From Cladobotryum mycophilum (taxonomy: Eukaryota; Ascomycota; Sordariomycetes; Hypocreales; Hypocreaceae): 64,000 bases of DNA. The notes under the pieces are model-generated. The model searched no databases. It saw only the letters and a list, made by a program, of their open reading frames with translations, and was not told where the DNA came from. The stretch lies in the NCBI GenBank assembly GCA_036429605.1, contig CM071589.1, positions 1,984,001 to 2,048,000 on the forward strand, in the 5' to 3' direction. The position numbers and the translations under genes are program-made. Below are positions 58,733-64,000 of the stretch, piece by piece (the first letter of the stretch is position 1; each line of letters opens with the position of its first letter).

Positions 58733-58759
<27 letters not shown>
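58733..58759. repeat. (AG)13 microsatellite
   Basis: Uninterrupted AG run in non-coding DNA. Confidence 0.95.
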
Positions 58760-58763
<4 letters not shown>

Positions 58764-59683
58764 AAAGAAAGATGGCAACGGCTTAACCGTCTTGGAGCGG
58801 GCGAAACACACTCGACAATGTTGATCATTCACAATTCCGGTGAGCTTGGGAGAAACGGGCTGATCATTGACTCAGACGGCCAATCACCCGTCTTGCCGCC
58901 TGCCGGATCAACGCCTCCAGACTTCCCAGGGGCCACCCAGTCATATCCCAATCGGTTTCGCGATAACAAGAAGTAGTACATACTCGTAGCTACTCCGTAC
59001 AGCTGATGGTGTTGGCGCAGGCGATGCTTTGACGAACTCTGTGCCATCTTAATGACTTGTAGACGCTAATCAGGGGGATGAGAGAGCTGGACCTATCTAT
59101 CCATTCCTGAATTATGATAGGACACACAACCAACAGGTTTATTTATGACCTGTACGGAGTACTCTCTGTGTATACCTCCTACTTGTACTCCGTAAACTGT
59201 CATGACCTCTGCTTAATTGCTCCTTCATGGTTCATGGTTCTTGGGTTCACCAAGGACGTATCCACTTCAATATGGGAACTTCCACCGTGGCACATCGAAC
59301 TACTGTCAGGGCGTTCAGGGGCAGCCCCGACAGTGCACTGCTCGCTTTGCCTGTTCTGGACGCGTTTGCATTGCTGGTCCTGAGACCGTTGCTATGCCTT
59401 GAAGGTTTCGTCTCGCCCACAATCTCTTATTTTTCTCTCCCGTGCTTTATCTGTGTCTCTGTGGTCCCTTGCATCCGATGGCGAAGTGTTTAAGGGAGAG
59501 AAAGAGAGAGAGGCTTGACGATACTAATGCAGTGCAATGCGAATATTCCGTCCGCAGGTACAGTAGTGCGCGTATGTGTGTGCGGTGCGTGTCTCATCAG
59601 CTAGTTTTCTGCAAAGAATCGACCATCCCATGTGCATGTGAGCTAGCACACCGCTCGCCAAATTGATGGCATCTATAATGCTT

Positions 59684-59714
59684 GTACCTGTACCTGTACC
59701 TGTACTTGTACTTG
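59684..59714. repeat. (TACCTG)n repeat
   Basis: Three GTACCT units pass into GTACTT units, close to a TACGGAGTAC palindrome-like word. Confidence 0.85.
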
Positions 59715-60851
59715 GAGTTAGTAGTAGTTGAATGCATGTACGGAGTACATGTAGTATAAAATGAATACGTTATTCATACGGGTATAATACGAGGTGTTTA
59801 CTTGTACCTACAAAAGCACCTCGTTTATGGAACCGTTTAAATTTTTTACAGGGTGTCTTACCCGTCATATAAACGTTAATCAAAAACTAGAGGCCTCTCA
59901 GGAGACGTTATCCATCCAATTCATTGCCCAATGTCCCCTAACGTCGTCTCCCCTGGAAATTCCAATTCCCTGGCTGGCATGCAAGCCTCTAGGCCCCCTG
60001 CAAGCGATAGCGAAAGATGGATCCCCCTCCAGGGGGGGTTTGAGTGGACTCCCATGCGTACAAGTACCTACGTTCCTAATTTAGCAGTGGAGGCGACCAT
60101 TAGTGAGCGGCGAGGCGCTGCGGCCACTGAAGGGGGAGGGTGGGGTTTGGAGCAAGCCAGTGCACGCCATCCCATGGAAAGTGCTAACAACTGGGGCACT
60201 GACGGCAGGTGCTATTAGAGCCCTGGATTTATTTCATCTTCTCGCATCACTTTTCAATTGCTGGCGTTCAACTTTCTCCTCATATCACCACAAGGCTACT
60301 GCGCTGAATTGGGCTGGCTGGCTAGCTTCATCCTTCATCATTCATCCTTCATCATTCATCCTTATCTCCTTTTTCCTGTTGCGTGCGCTGATGCCGGCTG
60401 GGCTATTGTTTGTCTTAATCACAAATCGCTTGGACGACCTTACTTGCACCCTGCCGTGTTCCCTCCGAGGCTCTCGCTGCTGAGTCTGGAGTGTGTTCGA
60501 CAACGCCACGCCAGACCGCGCCACCATTGTTGATCACCAAACTCGTACACTCGCTTTTTGACCATATGGCCGCTCTTGACTGCCGTTGGTAAAGATATCA
60601 TGGCCTTTAGCGCATACTAAATGAAATATACGGACGGCAGATAACGAGCCCTACACAAAACAAAACCAGAACCATTACACTCGCTTGCAAAACCATATTT
60701 TTACTAATCCCGAGAAATCGATCGACACCTCCGTTCCACCACGCTGTGTGCGCCGACCTTGATATTATACGCCAAATGCTTTGAAAGGTCACCCAGTCTG
60801 AACAAACTCGAGTAACCGTTACTGCTACGAAATCCCTTACCCTGTGCCGCC

Positions 60852-63189
60852 ATGACCTCGATAGAATTGCCCTCGATGAGCTACGAAGAGGGCGCCCTTC
60901 GTCTCGTCCTCCTCCCCGAACTCGAAAACAACTTCTCTTCCTCGCTTTCTCTCTCCCACCAGAACCCCGAGCCGGATGCCTACCCACAGCTCACCTCCGC
61001 TCGCTACGGCGAACCTAGTCCTGTCGCCAAGCACAATGTCGACCATTACGACAGCACGACCGACCTGCACGAGGAGGAGCCTGATACGGACTCAGCACCT
61101 CAGCATGAAATCCCTATACATCCCATCCCGAATTTGCAGGCTGCGTTTGCCGAGTCTCTGCTTGAAGTGACGACTTTTGTAGCCGTCGAGAAGCCTAAAC
61201 TGAGACTGCTCGACGCTCCAGCTCGCAGAGAGGCCCTCCTCTCTCAAGGCAAAAATGACGCCCCGTTCGATGCCGCATGGAGGCTTCGGCCAGGCCAGAC
61301 GCATCACGAAGTAGCCAAGCTCATCTCTCAAATATCGTTTGGCGTATACCTACTTCTGGACGGAAATGCCAACAGCAACGTGCAAGTTGTCGACATTCTC
61401 CAGGGCCATATCGACGAGGTTGATGAATTTCTTGAAGTTGCGCTCGAAGATTTAGCAGAAGCTGAGAAGGATGTCACGCAGCAGATCGAAAATCTGGTGG
61501 CCTCCATGTCCAATATGAGAAATTTCGAGCAGCTGCTGGAAGATCGCAAGTACCGGGCCGAGATTCTCGAGGGCAACCAGAACATCGAACATATTTTAGC
61601 CAGAACGAATGCAGCTATGCGACAGTGGGAGGACGACGTTGAAGCAGGCCTTCAGGCTAGTGCTGTTTTCATCAAGTGGCTCAATGAACATAGAGAGGGA
61701 AGTTGGCGGGCAGAACAGCCGGATCTATTGGAAATCTTTGATGCTATGAATGGTAACGCCGAGGGTTGGCTTCTGGCGTTTGAGAGGATGAGTGACAGCG
61801 CTCAAGACATGACCAGTCTTGTCATCAGACTTATGAGCATCATTTCTGAGATTGAGAAGAAGGCTGGGGAAGTTAGCCGGAGGACTTGGGTGAGTTTCCC
61901 TAGATTATCTGAGTATCATGTCTTAATATCTAACCGTGCACGTCAAGGCAAATATTGCGCCATACTCATCACCATCTGGCTCAAATACCAATATCAATTC
62001 CGGATCATCCACCCCCGCCTCGTCTTTTCGGTCGCCTAGATCAGCTGCTCACGCAAGCATGGGAAGTGGTTCCATCTCTGGATTTCGACCCCCTAGTTCT
62101 GCCATGAGTGTTGAGACTGGAAACATGGACTTCCCTCTTCCTAGCCATGTATCTCTCATGCCGCCACCTCTTCGAATTACGCCTTCAAACGCCGACTTCC
62201 AAAATGAGGACGATGGGTTTAGACTGTCGCCGGCTACCTATTCTCCTGCGCCCAAGCCCGTCGCTAGTCCAGCCCCGACACCTGATGGTAGTGATTTTGA
62301 TGAAGTTGCTCAAGAATGCGAAGCGACACAATCTCCTCTGTATGTCTTGCAACCACGTACATATACGCCACAACCTCCTGCACCACTACCCTCACCAATG
62401 GCAAAGGATCATTCGGCTCGAACAACACAGTCATCGTTTCAATCAACAGTCTTTTCGGACTCAAGGTCAAGTGCCCAATCTTACATGTCGCCCGGGGCTA
62501 GGGCGCAAACCTGGCAACCCACTGAGATTGTACAAAAAAGGACATCGCTTCGCCAGCGTGTATCGCTCAAGGCCAAGCCACCCCAGGACATTCACATTCC
62601 GCCCAGAGCTCTCGAAGGCATGGAAGTCTACGCGCATTCCTCAAATAATAGCACCCCGCGAACGACACCATCAACCTACGGCTCTGAGGACTACCAAGGT
62701 CAGCATCAACCGCACAGCGGCTCTTATAGGAGTAGCTTATCACCTCCTGCTGCCCAGAGCGCCACACAATCGCCTCATTCAGACCAACAGCGGTATTATC
62801 ATCCTGTCATTGCCTCACCCCATTCGCCCCTCCAACAAAGACCGCATACTGCCGCTGGGAACGGTCAGCCAGCGTTTCAACACCAGCCAATGTTGGTCCC
62901 ACCGCCACTGCTGCGGAACAGACCATCTCAGCTTGGCGGTATGAGTGTCGTAAGTAACAAGTCGGCGGGATCATACCAAAGTCGTGCATCCACCATGAGT
63001 GCCAAGACTCCCAAAGCTGGTGATAAACTAAAGAAGAAGAAGAGCGCCTTTGGTTGGTTGAAAAAGGCGTTCAGCATGGATGACGATGAACGAGCGGCTT
63101 ATGAGGCACGTAAGGCGATGCAGCATCAAGACCGCTATTATGATACTGCGGCACCCAAATTCCTTGATGGAAGAAGGGTGCGACGATAA
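60852..63189 (+). CDS. Conserved-looking fungal protein, helical N-terminus and disordered Ser/Pro-rich C-terminus
   Basis: Exons 60852-61889 and 61948-63189 (intron GTGAGT, CTAAC branch, GTCAAG acceptor), 759 aa. Start MTSIELPSMSYEEGALRLVL. After an acidic segment, residues about 150-345 are predicted helical from their heptad-like pattern (VDILQGHIDEVDEFLEVALE, AEKDVTQQIENLVASMSNMR, LVIRLMSIISEIEKKAGEVS). The second exon encodes a long Ser/Pro/Gln-rich disordered region with SP/TP sites, then a basic C-terminal motif KLKKKKSAFGWLKKAFSMDD and ERAAYEARKAMQ, which looks like a conserved amphipathic tail. I recognise no named domain. A membrane- or cytoskeleton-associated scaffold is a guess only. 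Confidence 0.8.
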
Positions 63190-63853
63190 ACATTACTGGA
63201 CTCACTAAATACACCTTGAGCATTGTGGCACGCTTCATCCGATTCGAGACAAAGATCTCATCTACTCTCCAAGTATATATGTCATGGACGGAGAGTCATT
63301 TGAAAGTAAATTCTTCCACAGAATTTGGAAGGGTACTCTTTATATAATGCGCCAAAGTCGGGCGGTCAGACCAAGCTAGTCCAGCATAAATATAATCCAG
63401 GCCTCTACTGAAGGCATCACCAGCACATCTCGCTCTACTTCTTTTTCTTTCTTCTCTCACCCCACACTCGCTTCACACATCTCTACTGTTTGTTTATCAC
63501 TTTAAAAGCGGATCGACCATACCATAGCGATGGAACGTTTCTTTTTATGTTTCTCTCTGTCTCTCCGGGAACGTTTTGGCGGATGGTTTATGTGTCATTT
63601 TATACATGGGCGGAATCTATGCATGCAGAAAATATTTTATGTACGATGATTTAATGGGCCTTATGAGGTCAGGAAACTCTTGGCTCTGGTGCCATTTGAA
63701 TAGACCACTTACAACTTAAGTTTTGAACTGAAACATTGTTTAATTGCGCTTTGCGGTGAAGATTCCATTTTGACTAGTGTACGTCCATGATATGTAACGG
63801 CAAGTATAATACGTTCATAAATATATCCAATATCCCTATACGGTGCATGCAGT
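63190..63853. other. Convergent 3' region
   Basis: 3' flanks of two converging genes, with CTTTTTCTTTCTTC and AT-rich tracts; no ORF of note. Confidence 0.4.
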
Positions 63854-64000
63854 TTACTTTGACCCTCCGACCTTGTAGCTCTTCACTCGGCTGAAAAAGA
63901 AGGGCTTATCGTTCTTGAGGTGGAAGTCGCCCCAATCATCCGTCAACTTATTGTAGTTGGAAAATGCCTTCCACACAAGCTTATTGCTTTTCACGGCCCT
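63854..64000 (-). CDS. C-terminal end of an unidentified gene (cut by the window edge)
   Basis: On the minus strand a frame is open from the window edge to the stop TAA at 63856-63854. It encodes KSNKLVWKAFSNYNKLTDDW, then a segment with DFHLKNDKPFFFSRVK and the end SYKVGGSK. The composition is protein-like, with many Lys, Asp and aromatic residues, and no competing frame is as convincing. Too little is visible to name a family. Confidence 0.55.
   Translation of the reverse strand, partial: RAVKSNKLVWKAFSNYNKLTDDWGDFHLKNDKPFFFSRVKSYKVGGSK

Larger units (their letters stand above)
56846..60851. other. Four-kilobase gene-poor region
   Basis: No supported gene. (AG)n at 58733-58759 and TACCTG repeats at 59684-59714. 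TACGGAGTAC-type words cluster here (58991, 59153, 59186, 59739). The last 300 bases are the leader/promoter of the coiled-coil gene. Confidence 0.4.

Noticed and set aside
1..64000. CRISPR arrays, bacterial operons, ribosome binding sites, rRNA genes
   Set aside because: The window is fungal nuclear DNA; no spaced direct-repeat arrays or rRNA-like sequence were seen.

Overview
The window is nuclear DNA of a filamentous ascomycete. Protein-coding genes are split by short spliceosomal introns (about 50-100 nt, CTAAC branch sites, GTAAGT-type donors) and separated by kilobase-scale non-coding DNA rich in pyrimidine tracts and microsatellites. Family choices (Pal1, Cft1, LMBD1-like transporter, TAF1 ending in a zinc knuckle, RlmA MADS factor, Osm1-type fumarate reductase with a cytochrome b5 tail, Gup1) fit a Sordariomycete, probably Hypocreales. 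I cannot place the genus.

Layout, left to right: Pal1 cell-morphology gene (+); a decayed WD40 scrap; the cleavage/polyadenylation factor CFT1 (-), divergent from an LMBD1-type lysosomal transporter (+); an ANCHR-like zinc-finger protein (-); a secreted glycine-rich protein (-); TAF1 of TFIID (+); a repeat-rich spacer leading into an ATG-free leader of about 1.2 kb and the MADS-box factor RlmA (+); a GC-rich fasciclin-domain protein (-); fumarate reductase (+); about 6 kb without genes; an MFS hexose transporter (+); a broken repeat-bearing ORF; two intron-containing tRNA genes (-), one Tyr and one with the same body but a Cys anticodon; a small orphan gene (-); about 4 kb without genes; a candidate Cys-containing gene (-); GUP1 (+) convergent with a FAR-17a/AIG1-like membrane protein (-); about 4 kb without genes; a coiled-coil protein (+); and the 3' end of a further gene (-).

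The genes form no single pathway. It is ordinary core genome with a loose theme of transcription/RNA processing (CFT1, TAF1, RlmA) and cell surface/membrane (Pal1, Gup1, fasciclin protein, glycine-rich protein, transporters).

Main result of close reading: five conserved genes (CFT1, RlmA, fasciclin, hexose transporter, GUP1) each carry one +/-1 frame break. Four lie in a C/G homopolymer; in CFT1 two such runs fall within the interval where the frame changes. Correcting one base restores a CDS divisible by three with intact splice sites in every case. Assembly homopolymer error is the simplest reading. The most interesting biological candidates are the tRNA-Tyr-bodied gene with a GCA anticodon, the TAF1 intron that splits the zinc knuckle and carries a purine-rich open frame, and the ATG-free RlmA leader.
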